Source: Mermis nigrescens (Eukaryota > Nematoda > Enoplea > Mermithida > Mermithidae). Taken from it: a stretch of 64,000 bases of DNA. Under the pieces are notes generated by a model that made no database searches, was not told where the DNA came from, and worked only from the letters and a program-made list of their open reading frames with translations. The DNA lies in the NCBI GenBank assembly GCA_036768485.1, contig JAVLUZ010000154.1, positions 2,376,529 through 2,440,528 of the forward strand, written 5' to 3'. Below are positions 1 through 11,747 of this stretch, in pieces. Each line of letters opens with the position of its first letter. Within the stretch, counting starts at the first letter, position 1. The translations under genes were made by a program, and so were the position numbers.

Positions 1-1399
1 CATGTACGTGAGTTCGCATAGGCCAGCATGCTTTTATACGCCGGTCCCGCCGCGAGCCCGTCGTTGAAGGGTTTTAGGCGTCGTATAAATTGAGTCCAGT
101 TGTATTGATAAGAGTGGCTGTTATTATTAAGGCGTTGTACTGAGCCAAACTTGAGCCGAGCGCCCCAGCACTTTTGCCACGCAATAACCCAAAAACCAGT
201 TAGGCGAGATACCTACCTACCTCTTCTACCTGCCCATGTACCTAACTACCTACATTATAGACGTTTGCTATTTATGGCCCCAAAAAAAATCGAGATTACC
301 CGTTTCTCAAAACCGCCCATTATGCAACGAACGATGCACAAAATAGTCGCATGCCGAACAACAATGCAACATCGAATTCTGCTGCGTTGCTCGCCAGCCT
401 GCCTAGAAATTTATGCCACTTTTAGTGTCTAACGACCGCCGCCAGTATATGTACGAGCAAGTAACAGAGGCGATAAGAAAAAACCAGTCAAGAAAAAAGC
501 TCATGCATCAGGCCAATTGGCGAACTATGAGCTGCATTAGAACCGAGTCCGATTCCGGCATAACAAAAAAACCTTTCCCCGTAATGTATAACAGCTTAAG
601 AAGCTTGGCGTTTTCATACCAAAAAGTGAAGTCGCTCAAAAGTTGGAATTAGCTTAGGTACTCAACTTGAAACTGAAAAGAATAAGGATTTTCGATGATA
701 GTATACATAACAATGACGGACGCCTTGCATACCAAAACAGCGGCGATATCGCTAAACTCGCACTTTATATCATGCCTCTTATCGCGCAAATTACTACCGT
801 GCATTTTATGTTTTTTCGCCGAAGTCGAAATTCGGTTCACATGTCAGACGAAACAAAGCTATTGATAAAGAATCGAGTTGCAAATACCGCGTCCGTAAAA
901 AAATAATAAACGAAAATACCGTGACCTCATCAACTAAACTCCGCATTAATTAACTAATCTAGCCAAAAATAAGCTTCAGCAAACAACGGTCGCCGCCAAA
1001 GCGGCGCCTCGCGCGATCAATCAGATCAGACTCGTTTGGGTTGTTTACAAGTGTAAGCAAAAATGTCATCTGATATGCTAGGCAGTACTTGCATCGATAG
1101 ACAAAAAATAAATCACAGACGTTTACTACGGGTGTCGAAGGAGCCAAGCCAAAACAGTGGTTCCACATGGTCAATATTTTCAGAAACCTATCCTAAATCA
1201 GGAAGATTTTGGGGTTTATTTTTGTGCAGTAGTCAGGTTCCGCGAGGCTGGATCGAAATAGAGCGCGCGTTCCCGCGAATAGCTTTTTTACTACTGATTT
1301 CAGTTACATCGGTCAAAATGCTCGAAATAAACCAAAACTCGCGTTGTAGGGAATGAGGCGTCCATCACAATTTCCACACTGCTTGTTTTATGCAGGAGC
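1..1399. other. Single-copy DNA, no gene recognised
   Basis: This stretch is less AT-rich than the rest of the window. It holds only short overlapping ORFs (up to 97 codons) with no recognisable domain and no coding-like pattern. It may be the upstream region of the candidate promoter at 1,400, but nothing in it proves that. Confidence 0.4.
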
Positions 1400-1473
1400 T
1401 ATAAAAATCCCATCCATGTGCGCCTTGTTTTGACTGTGCAACAAAGTGTGAAACGGGAGAAGCGACCGACAAG
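1400..1473 (+). promoter_or_regulatory. Candidate TATA promoter and noncoding first exon
   Basis: A TATAAAAAT motif at 1,400-1,408 is followed at a normal core-promoter distance by a short leader. The leader ends in a good splice donor (CAAG|GTAAGG, cut after 1,473). The layout fits a transcription start near 1,430 with a noncoding or barely coding first exon spliced to something downstream. I found no matching acceptor exon, so this is a suggestion from motif spacing only. Confidence 0.25.
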
Positions 1474-3122
1474 GTAAGGATTCATAAATACACATGTACG
1501 TGTATACTATCTATTTTGATAGCGTGAGAAAGTGAAACTAAAAATACGGCTCACTATTTCCAGCTAAGTTTTGTACGCATCTATATTTATGCGATTCCAA
1601 AAATGGAGCGCACTTGAATGAATTTTGGCAAACAGTTTAAAAACATACAAAGCATTCGGATATTTACATATCAGGGAATCGGCTGTCTGCATGCTAAAAC
1701 GAATAGTTTCCTCAAAATAGTAACTTTCGAGAAATAAAATACCTATTTTGACGCACAAATTCATTTTAATTTATTTAACCTAATCTTTTTTTAGCAATTT
1801 TCGTTATTTTTTCTTCAATTTATTTAATTTGCAATCCTCTTCACACAATAACTTTTGTGGGCGTGAAAAATGAGACCACATGCTCATGAAAACTATGTAT
1901 ATTATATAAATGCAAAACTTTGACATAATCGGCAGTTAAATACAAAATGGCGAAAATCCTAGTCTTTAGAAACATATTTACATTAGCCCAGAGAATACAA
2001 ACATTAGCAAAAACCTGTGTTTATACGAAAGGTAAAAGCTTTTGTCATTATACATTATTTTCGTATAAATTAGGTGATGCTTATTGCCAACAGTGAATCA
2101 AGCTAATTTATCACAAATATTTGTTTTCAGATTATTTTTCATAATCTGCTCAACCAAGAAGGCTGTAAAACCTTTTTTCGGGCATCAAATCTCAGAAAAT
2201 TTCCTAGACTTTAAACTAGATGAACTGAATTAGCAACCTTGTTAAAGCAACTTCGTGAACACTGGCACATATATTAGGATTTAGTAAGTTAGCAAGTACC
2301 GACCAAGATCAGAAATTCCAACATCAATATCGGCGCAATAAAGCAACAAGCATATTAAAAAGGAACAACGACCTTCGACAGCATAATTCCAAGTGACACT
2401 CTCAAAAAAGCGTACGCATATCAAATGACACGCTGCTTATTGGCAGGCTGTCACTTATTAGCAACTGCTTGCCAGACAATTGCTTGTGGAACATAGCATA
2501 TTCGAAGTCGAAACGTCGTGTCGTGGTGACGTCACAAAAGTTTAAACACGCGAATACGTGTACGACGCCTTCAACAAATCGTTCAAAACGGGCGCCCAGG
2601 CACGGTCTCCAGGAATCCTGCGTCATTATCCGTGCAATTACGCATAAATATTTCATTTTCCCCGCTCACTCGCATACAGATACTGCGCCATAAAATGCAT
2701 ATGATTGCAAGCTGATGGAAGAGTAGATAGGTACTAAACAGGTTTTCTCAAGGTTGATGAAGAACAGAGCCCAACGGACTTGATCGTAAATGCTGAAGCG
2801 AGAGAGATAACAAGATCAGGGGCGGTGGAGAAGTGAAGTAGAACTTGATGAAGAAGCATTCATAAAACTGCTTGATGCGGTGTAATGTTAGGGAGGAGCA
2901 GATCAGATCGGCCGACGCGCACGTACACACCACGTTGACATGCACATGCATACACTTACCTAACACATATAGTTTTTAATTATCTATAAGTTATGTATGT
3001 AACATGCGATTTTCATCGGAAAACATGATTTAACAAAATAATAACAGCAACCCAACAACTTCACCACGAAGCGATGCACATGCAAATGCATAATAGGCGT
3101 GTATACATATGCATATGTACAT
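1474..3122. other. Noncoding DNA, nothing recognised
   Basis: No domain-bearing ORF, RNA gene or repeat was recognised. The short ORFs near 2,402-2,966 have no recognisable motif and overlap on both strands. Confidence 0.4.
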
Positions 3123-3381
3123 CACAGGTGCGCGGCACCAAAGTTCTGGGGAGGGGGGTGCAAGATTTTTTCAAAGGTCAAAAAATGGCTTTAAAAGTGG
3201 TGATATGGCGAAAAAACACCATTTTTCAAAATTTCTCATCGAGCACTATCCATTAGCATCAAAAAATTGCGGAAAAAACGAAACAATTTTCAAAAATTGA
3301 AATCTGGGGGGATTTTGATTTCTGGGGGTATTTTGGTTTCTTGGGGGGAGTGCATACCCCCAACCCCCACGCCCAGGTATG
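3123..3381 (+). mobile_element. hAT-like MITE (G-run family)
   Basis: This is a member of a short repeat family found about twenty times in the window. It starts CACAGGTGCGCGGCACC and ends ACGCCCAGGTATG, giving imperfect terminal inverted repeats. Inside are runs of G, an A/T-rich middle containing TCGAGCACTATCCATTAGC, then more G-runs. The flanks ATGTACAT and ATGTATAC are compatible with a mutated 8-bp target-site duplication. It encodes no protein. Confidence 0.65.
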
Positions 3382-3499
3382 ATGTATACACATGTTGCCC
3401 TGTTGAACTTGAAAAACTTTCATATGTGGTAAAGCACGTCAGAGGCATCAAACAGAAATTTTGGAGACTACTTTTGCATTTAATGCTATGATATGGTAT

Positions 3500-3795
3500 A
3501 GTAAAACGTTATGTATAGTAAAACTACGTTTTTCTACCTTTAGTCGCATAGCAAAGCTAATTTACGGGTTTCTCGCGATCAAAAATACAAAACGTTTAAA
3601 GCGGCGCGTAGTGCCGAAAATTTTTAATATTTTCACCATTTTCATGTACAATTTACGGCCTATTTATTGAAAAAAATTCGAAAATCATAAGTGGCTCATG
3701 GCACCGAGAAATTTAGTTATTTTTCATTGTCCTTAACATTTTGTAGCTCTGTGAATACTGATAGTCCGACAGAGCTGAAAATTATCAGATTTGCA
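3500..3795 (+). repeat. Dispersed repeat family 3, copy 1
   Basis: About 290 bp is matched in reverse complement at 6,310-6,590, for example around GATCAAAAATACAAAA and CTTAACATTTTGTAGCTCTG. The two copies are clearly diverged. Each lies next to a G-run MITE, so the pair forms a mirrored block. No coding capacity is seen. Confidence 0.55.
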
Positions 3796-3875
3796 CAAAA
3801 CAATTTTGACTCTAACAGGTAAACTGCGAATCGAATTGCTATCGTAGTCTGAAGCACTAGAATATTTGGCACGCA

Positions 3876-4007
3876 GACATTAGAGCGCACGACATTAGAG
3901 CGCCGACATTATAGCACCGACATTAGAGCGCGCGACATTAGAGCGCAACGACATTAGAGCGCGCGACATTAGAGCGCAACGACATTAGAGCGCGCGGCAT
4001 TAGAGCG
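3876..4007 (+). repeat. Minisatellite, GACATTAGAGCGC units
   Basis: Nine consecutive units of 12-16 bp share GACATTAGAGCGC. Units ending GCGC and GCGCAAC alternate in the second half, which suggests expansion as a two-unit block. It is GC-richer than its surroundings. Confidence 0.9.
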
Positions 4008-4093
4008 TATATGCACTGGCGGATTTAGGGGCCCCATTGGGACCAAAATATTTTTGAAAAATGCGAGCAAAACTGAGAAAATGAGAAAGAAAG

Positions 4094-4153
4094 AAAGAAC
4101 GAAAGAAAGAAAACGCTTCAAATATTTGAAGCGTTTTCTTTCTTTCGTTCTTT
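4094..4153. repeat. Perfect 60-bp palindrome
   Basis: Two 30-bp halves are exact reverse complements with no spacer, centred on AAAT/ATTT between 4,123 and 4,124. The outer part of each half is a GAAA/TTTC-type repeat and the inner part is CGCTTCAAAT. It could extrude as a cruciform or fold as an RNA hairpin. Confidence 0.95.
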
Positions 4154-5482
4154 GTTTTTTTCATTTTTCAGTTATAACTAAAATTGAAATAGAAAATACC
4201 TTGATCAGAGAATATCAGATCCTTTTCTGAGGATGAGAAGACATTTTTTGGTTCTGTTATAATTTTTTGGTCCGCTTTTGCTCACATTTATACACAAGGT
4301 CTCTGCAGAATATGCAATACACCATGCTAAATTTTGTAAGAAATGCAACGGCAAGTAATTTTTTTCTTCACTGCGAATCGCATGACTGATTGTATATTTC
4401 CATCTAGCACTTTTGAAAAAATTGCAAGACGTAAGTTTTTTTGGCACTGTACTGTTTTAAGGCAGCAGCTGAATTCTGTTTCAAAAAAGCTGCCTGGCTT
4501 CAGAATTTTGTTGTACAGAAAATTTAATAAGAGGTAGATAGAATGTCTTTTCTGCATAAAACGACTTGGAGTTCAAAAATATCAGACTTGTTTTGGTATG
4601 AAAATCAAGCTGGTAGAATTTCAGCGAAAATTGGAGTGCACAAAATTTTTCTCGCAATTTGTGCACCGGTGCACAGGGACCCGTGCAGAAAAAAGCCTGA
4701 ATGTGAGGATCATACTTGTTGGATGGAATGGAAGTTTGCTAATCATTAATGGAAATGTTGGTGAGGTGAGTTATGTAAATTCAGATTCATTCAAATTCAA
4801 ATTTTAGTTGTGACTCAAAAATCCTTAATTTTTTCTCGTTACCCTGTTTCTCAGAAACTTCAGGAACTCAAAATTTTCTGCTGCTCCGCCTCAGACCCCG
4901 TCAAGCGGTCTTTCAGCGCGTCCCCTGAACCCTCAACCATATTTTATTGGGCGCTTCGCGCCTTCCAGCATATTTTGTATACGTGACCATTTCACAGCTC
5001 TGTCAGAAGTGTAAATTTATCTGCTACTACAGTTATGCGACGCTTTGGCATTTTATGTGCAGATTAAAAGGCAAAATGCATTTTTGATAACTTCTGTGAC
5101 AAACAATTTGTCAAAAACTTTTCGAAAATTAAAAAAAAATTCACATTAAAAGTCACTTAGGAGCAGCCAGAACAGTGCAGAAAAGCTTGTAAATGCGTTT
5201 AAAAACGTATCAAAAGTCACTTAAGAAATGCCAGAACAGTGGAGAAAAGCTTAAAAATTGCATTACAAAACAAAAGTATTTTTTTTACAAGTTTTTTACT
5301 TAAAGTTGAAAATTTTTGAAACTTTTTAAGTGTCGGGTCACAGATGATTCTGTCTATCAAAAGACGGCGGAAACCGCTACTTTAAGCATATGTAATGGAC
5401 GAATTTTTCGGACAATTTTTGACACTATTAGGGAAATTCGGGGTTCCGCCCCCTCCGATCGAGAAAATCATGGCTCCGCCAC
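4154..5482. other. Noncoding DNA with a short tandem duplication
   Basis: No gene is recognised. At 5,147-5,188 and 5,212-5,252 the same roughly 41-bp unit (containing AAAAGTCACTTA, CCAGAACAGTG and GAAAAGCTT) is duplicated in tandem with a 23-bp interval. A GC-richer island at about 4,880-4,970 (CGCTTCGCGCC) looks repeat-like, but no second copy is seen here. Confidence 0.5.
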
Positions 5483-5736
5483 CACACCTAGGCGTGGGAG
5501 GTTTGGGGGTATGCACCCCCAGAAACCAAAATACCCCCCTTCCCAGAAATAAAAATACCCTCCCCCAGAATTCAATTTTTGAAAATTTATTTCGTTTTTT
5601 TCGCAATTTTTTGATGCCAATGGATAGTGCTTGATGGGAAACGTCGAAAAATAGTGTTTTTATCGCCATACCACCATTTTTTGACCTTCAAAAAATCTTG
5701 CACACCCCCCCAGAATTTTCTTGCTGCCCACGTATG
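5483..5736 (-). mobile_element. hAT-like MITE with exact 8-bp TSD
   Basis: This is a 254-bp copy of the G-run MITE family in reverse orientation, flanked on both sides by TCCGCCAC (5,475-5,482 and 5,737-5,744). The exact 8-bp duplication defines the element ends. With the CACACCTAGG/CATACGTGGG terminal repeats it points to hAT-type mobilisation. No transposase is present. Confidence 0.85.
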
Positions 5737-5882
5737 TCCGCCACTATCAAGTAACGTGGGATGGGGGTATCCCCGTCGTCCGAGGTCGGTTGATCTCTAT
5801 CTAACCCCTGAGGTCGAAATGATTCAAGCCCCCGACCTTGGGCATAATCTTGCGTTTACAAGTTTTTGGTCAGTTTTGGATG

Positions 5883-6029
<147 letters not shown>

Positions 6030-6309
6030 TTGTTTGTTTCTTCAGTATCTCTTGTTATGCAGACAGTATTTTTTATGCACTTTAAGTCGATTTAGTTAAA
6101 ATATTGTTGAATCGCCCTTGTAAATACAATTTATCCTTGAATCGTCGTTGCCTTAAATGATTTAAATCTCGATTTAGTATAATCGATTTAAGACCTTAAC
6201 CAAGGCTTAATCGCCTTTGTGAATACGGCCCTTACTTAGCAAATCAAAGTTTTCCTTTTAGAAGCATTAACTTATGGCATTATGTTAATATAGTTTCGTA
6301 CGAATTTAA

Positions 6310-6590
6310 TAATTTTCTGCTCTGTCAGACTTTTAGTATTAACAGAGCTACAAAATGTTAAGGGCGGTAAAAAATGATTAAAATTTTGGGTCTTTTGAGC
6401 CTCTCATAATTTTCAGTTTTTCAATGAAAACGCCGTAAATTCTGGGAGAAAACGGGTAAAAATATGAAAAATTTTCGCTTATTGACGCTTCACAATTTTT
6501 GTATTTTTGATCGTTAGAAACCCATAAATCAGCTAGGATGCACTAAAAAAACGTCGAAAAACTTAATCTTACTATACATCGCGTGTTACT
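6310..6590 (-). repeat. Dispersed repeat family 3, copy 2
   Basis: This is the reverse-complement partner of 3,500-3,795, with shared blocks such as CAGAGCTACAAAATGTTAAG. It is followed, as in copy 1 but mirrored, by a G-run MITE. Confidence 0.55.
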
Positions 6591-6831
6591 GTTCAATAAT
6601 GTGCCATTCATTAAAAAGTAGTGTTGTGTATGCGCCTCCGAAGCCAAATCTTGGCAATGCCTCTGAAGACATTTTTTGAGCATTTGAACGTGAAATCCTG
6701 TTGCTACGCTTGTGGGGATAGATTGGCGGAAAAGGTCATTTATTCGTGAAAAGTATTGAAATACAAATCAAAATTGCTGAACTTGAACAAACTAAGAAAG
6801 AGAAAATTGGAAGAATATAATATATTGGGAG

Positions 6832-7085
6832 CACACCTAGGCGTGGGGGTTAGGGAAATTATACCCCACATAAACCAAATTACCCTTCCCCCAGAAACCA
6901 AAATACACTGCAGAATTCAATTTTTAAAATTTTTTTCATTTTTTTCAATTTTGCTGCCAATGGATAGTGCTCGATGAGAAACGTTGAAAAATGGTGTTTT
7001 TCCGCCATACCTCCATTTGTAAGGCCATTTTTTGACCAATGAAAAAACCTTGCAGCCCTCAGAGTTTTGGTAACGCTCATCTATG
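6832..7085 (-). mobile_element. hAT-like MITE
   Basis: This 254-bp reverse copy begins CACACCTAGGCG and ends CTCATCTATG. It is flanked by ATTGGGAG and GTTGGGAG (7 of 8 matching), consistent with an aged 8-bp target-site duplication. G-runs are partly eroded. Confidence 0.75.
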
Positions 7086-7577
7086 GTTGGGAGACAAACA
7101 TAACGACGGATAGTATGCAGAGTAGTGCCAAAATTTATGGAAATAAGATAGGATCGATAATGTCCGATTTTTGACAATTTTTTGGGTGATTTATGAGCTA
7201 AAATAAACTTTGCACGTCATTTCAGCGTACAATGAAGATTTTTGAAAGTTTTTAATTATTTAACTTGATATCTTGAGAACAAAAAGTTGATTATTAATCT
7301 AATTTTATTAAGCATAAAATTATCAGGCTACTTTTGAAAAATTTTGAAATACATTAAATTTAAGTGCCTTTCTTCGGGTTTCCAAAAAGCTCCCAAACAT
7401 TAAATTATATGGAGTGCAAATAATGGCTAAAATGCATAGTTTATCGGCGGGTTGAAGAAAATTAAATTAAGAATGCAGGGCGAATTTTTAGGAAACAGGA
7501 TAAATATATATAGTTTAAGAGTAGAGCACGAAAGTATATAACTTATTCGCTACTCTTCAAATTAAAGATCAAAATCT

Positions 7578-7743
7578 NNNNNNNNNNNNNNNNNNNNNNN
7601 NNNNNNNNNNNNNNNNNNNNNNNNNNNNNNNNNNNNNNNNNNNNNNNNNNNNNNNNNNNNNNNNNNNNNNNNNNNNNNNNNNNNNNNNNNNNNNNNNNNN
7701 NNNNNNNNNNNNNNNNNNNNNNNNNNNNNNNNNNNNNNNNNNN
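7578..7743. other. Assembly gap (166 N)
   Basis: A run of N. It lies about 45 bp before the start of a 1.7-kb tandem duplication, so the gap may hide further repeat units. Confidence 1.
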
Positions 7744-7789
7744 TTTTTGTTCGAAATAGGCATATGTTTCTCGTTTTCTTCCAAGATTT

Positions 7790-9452
7790 TATATTTTCCT
7801 AGAGATCTTATGCATGGAAGCGCAAAAACTTTAGGGAGTTTGGCGATTGAAAATGTCCTATTTTGACAATATCATGGGTGATTTAATGGCTAAATTGAAC
7901 TTTTGGGGTCAAAACCCGACCATACAATTTATGCCAACGTGTGCTGGAGACTACCCTTTTTTCAAAAGCACTATTGATGTTGCTTAAGTCATTTTTCACA
8001 TGAATACGAGTTTTGATTTCTAATCACTGTTTTATGTTGCATCAAGGTGATTCACGCCAGGCAGTCAGATAGATAAATACCATATGCGAAATTTTGCATG
8101 GAAAATTTGTGAAGTTCCTTGTGTAACATATATGTACAAACATTCCAGTCGTTTTGTAAAATATATATTTAGGTCAGTAAACACTTCGTCTTTTGTTTTG
8201 GTCTTTTGGCCAATCAGAAATGGTGATAAATGTTATTTTGCTGTCTCTATGCTACTGGATAATAAACAAAGCCATCGCTTTCCCTATTTGACTGCATATT
8301 TGACTAGTTGTGTATAGTGGACATTGAATTTTTTCATACTTGAACTATGAGATAGGGAGTTCGTCAGACAATGTCGTAGCAATTTTAGAGGGTTTTTATT
8401 GCATGACTTTTTTTCAAACATAGCATCAAGCAATTCCCTTTTAGCAATTCTTGTCAAATTAAATAATCTTCTGTCAGCTGATTCTTGTGAAAGTGCCGCC
8501 TGTGTAGAATTGATTAAGTTGTTAAAATGCTAAAATCGACATTAAATAGAGATTCGGCAATTATTGCTCCATGAGACTGCTAGCCTGGTGGGACGGCGAG
8601 CTCACTGATACTGGTCTATAAGTCGACCGCATGTATCACACAGGCTGACATTCATGTGCCTTGATACTAGGAATCTGAATATAGGCATATTTGACTCCTT
8701 TACATTGTTGTCATAAACTTGGTTTTGGTCTTTTTGTCAATCACATATAGTCATAAATGTTTGTTTGTTTGTATTGCTGCTATACAATTTTTCTACTTGA
8801 CTGAAAAACAAAAAGCTATTGCTTTTGTATTTGACTGGATATTTGATCGGATTTGAAACCTTTGTCTAAAGTTCACCACTATCGCTTTATCTATTTACAT
8901 ATATTTTCATGTACATGCATCTCTTCTGTTATGATACAAATTCACAATTTGTCATGAATTTTCTGTCATTCTTTCTATGCACCAAGTATTCATCTATGAA
9001 TGCTCTCAAGCTTAGATAAAAACGGAATCTTAGAGTGCCACTACATCTTCGTCACACACACCTATATTCTACGTAGTTTTTTGACGAGTGGAATCTACTC
9101 CTGTTGTATCATAGCACTATTAATTTTACACTACTATTTTGCTTTTTTAGCGCTTTTTAGCGGGCTAACGGTTATTATTGAAAAAGAGAAAAAGTATGTA
9201 AAACGCATTTTAGCACTAACATAGCGTCCTCATTTGCCATTTATCTCTAAAAATGGTTTCTACTTATGTTGGTCCAAAATTCAAGCTTATTACGTAATTA
9301 TACATTACGACTTCTGTCAATATGTTCGTCTAGTGACATATGTTAGGATTTTTCTATGCGTCTCCTCATTTAATAGGCTCATGGCTGGAGTTACTTTATC
9401 TGGTATCCGCATTTTCTTCTTTATCTTACATTGTTTAAGCTTTGCACCATAA
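7790..9452 (+). repeat. Tandem duplication, unit 1
   Basis: The sequence from CCTAGAGATCTTATGCATGG to the TTACATTGTTTAAGCTTTGC region recurs in the same order and orientation at 9,453-11,175. The copies differ by scattered substitutions and indels. Unit 1 lacks about 50 bp present in unit 2 near 10,795-10,855. No recognisable gene. Confidence 0.9.
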
Positions 9453-11175
9453 ATATTTTCCTAGAGATCTAATGCATGGTATGCAGAAACTTTAGGAGTT
9501 TTCATGATTGAAAATGTCCTATTTTGACAATATCATGGGTGATTTAATGGCTAAATTGAACTTGGGGGTCAAAACCCGACCATACAATTTATGCCAACGT
9601 GTGCTGGAGACTACCCTTTTTCAAAAGCACTATTGATGTCGCTTAAGTCATTTTTTTCACATGAATACGAGTTTTGATTTCTAATCACTGTTTTATGTTG
9701 CATCACGGTGATTCACGCCAGGCAGTCAGATAGATAAATACCATATGCGAAATTTGCATGGAAAATTTGTGAAGTTCCTTGTGTAACATATATGTACATA
9801 CATTCCAGTCGTTTTGTAAAATATATATTTAGGTCAGTAAACACTTTGTCTTTTGTTTTGGTCTTTTGGCCAATCAGAAATGGTCATAAATGTTATTTTG
9901 CTGTCTCTATGCTACTGGATAATAAACAAAGCCATCGCTTTCCTATTTGACTGCATATTTGACTAGTTGTGTATAGTGGACATTGAATTTTTTCATACTT
10001 GAACCATGAGATACGAGTTCGTCAGACAATGGCGTAGCAATTTTAGAGGGTTTTTATTGCATGACCTTTTTTCAAACATAGCATCAAGCAGTTCCCTTTT
10101 AGCAATTCTTGTCAAATTAAATAATCTTCTGTCAGCTGATTCTTGAGAAAGTGCCGCCTGCGTAGAATTGATTAAGTTGTTAAAATGCTCAAAAAATGGA
10201 CATTAAATAGAGATTCGGCAATTATTGTCTATGAGACTGCTAGCCTGGTGGGACGGCGAGTCTACCGATACTGGTCTATAACTCGATCGCATGTATCACA
10301 CAGGCTGACATTCATGTGCCTTGATACTAGGAATCTGAATATAGGCATATTTGACTCCTTTACATTGTTGTCATAAACTTGGTTTTGGTCTTTTTTGTCA
10401 ATCAGATATAGTCATAAATGTTTGTTTGTTTGTATTGCTGCTATACGATTTTTCTACTTGACTGAAAAACAAAAAGCTATTGCTTTTGTATTTGACTGGG
10501 TATTTGATCGGATTTGAAACCTTTGTCTAAAGTTCACCACTATCGCTTTATCTATTTACATATATTTTCATGTACATGCATCTCTTCTGTTATGATACAA
10601 ATTCAATAATTTGTCATGAATTTTTCTGTCATTCTTTCTATGCACCAAGTATTCATCTATGAATGCTCTCAAGCTTAGGTAAAAAACGGAATCTTAGATT
10701 GCTACTACATCTTCTCGTCACACACCTATATTCTACGTAGTTTTTCGACGAGTGGAATCTACTCCTGTTGTATCATGGCGCTATTAATTTTACTATTGGA
10801 TAATGTTCTCGAAGTATTAATTCTTGCAGTAGTCAGTTTTATTCAGCCTACCCACTATTTTGGCTTTTTTAGCGCTTTTTAGCTGGCTCACGGTTATTAT
10901 TGAAAAAGAGAAAAAAGTATGTAAAACGCATTTTAGCACTAACATAGCGTCCTCATTTACTACATTTATCTCTAAAAATGGTTTCTAGTTATGTTGGTCC
11001 AAAATTCAAGCTTATTACGTAATTATACATTACGATTTCTGTCAATATGTTCGTCTAGTGACATATGTTAGGATTTTTCTACGCGTCTCCTCATTTTATA
11101 GGCTCATGGCTGGAGTTACTTTATCTGGTATCCGCATTTTCTCCTTTTATCTTACATTGTTTGAGCTTTGCACCA
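9453..11175 (+). repeat. Tandem duplication, unit 2
   Basis: This is the second unit of the direct repeat. Its last part, from 10,406, is also the outer end of the left arm of the inverted repeat, matched at 55,780-56,560. The 50-bp block absent from unit 1 (TTCTTGCAGTAGTCAG region) is present in the right arm, so unit 1 probably lost it. Confidence 0.88.
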
Positions 11176-11227
11176 TATTCCTTGTTTTGACTCCTTCGAG
11201 CAACATTACTATAAGGATTATTTTTAG

Positions 11228-11723
11228 ACAAATCAAAATGAAGCGAATTGTGAAGGCAGCACCAGTGACGAAGATGGTAGCAATGACAGTCGCAAGGAAA
11301 ATGGCGTTGGCGGCGGCCACGACCGTGACGACGACGGCAGTGGCGATGACGGCGTCGGCGGTGGCGACAACAGCGACGACAGTGGTGGCAACAACGATGT
11401 TGGCGGCGGCGACAATGACGGCGGCGATGAAGTCGGCGGTGGTCACGACAACAGCGGTGGCGGCAAAGACGACGATGATGGCGTCTTTCCCAGCCTCTGG
11501 TTCCGGCACCAGCCAGGGTCAGAGACTGGGAAAGACGTCAACGACGACGGCGGCAGTGGCGGCGTTGCTGGTGGCGACAATGACGACACGAATGATGACG
11601 ACAATGGCAGCAATGTCTACGGCGGTGGCAATGACGGCCGAGTCGGTGGCATTGGCGACAACAGCGGCAGCAGAGACGACGGCGATGAAGTCAACTACGA
11701 GGATTCAAAGACGTCAGCAGTCT
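11228..11723 (+). CDS. Gly/Asp/Asn-rich acidic exon (copy A)
   Basis: After an acceptor (TTTTTAG) an open frame of about 165 codons runs to a strong donor (TCT|GTAAGT, cut after 11,723). The true frame reads Asn-Cys-Glu-Gly-Ser-Thr-Ser-Asp, then long Gly/Asp/Asn/Ser-rich repeats with almost no hydrophobic residues. Ala-rich and Ser/Pro-rich ORFs here are shadows of the GAC/GGC repeats. It resembles in composition the acidic exon at 24,241 and could be the 5' part of the recombinase gene. However, its end phase (1) does not match the next exon found (phase 0 at 17,204), so that link is unproven. An inverted repeat lies at 11,483-11,536. Confidence 0.5.
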
Positions 11724-11747
11724 GTAAGTTCAATTTTTTTTCTCCTT

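Noticed and set aside
3109..3491. Overlapping ORFs across the G-run repeat
   Set aside because: They lie within a MITE, and similar chance ORFs appear in other copies without shared frame conservation.
6100..6235. Possible MITE terminus (GAATACGGCCC motif)
   Set aside because: Only one partial copy and no matching opposite end or target-site duplication.
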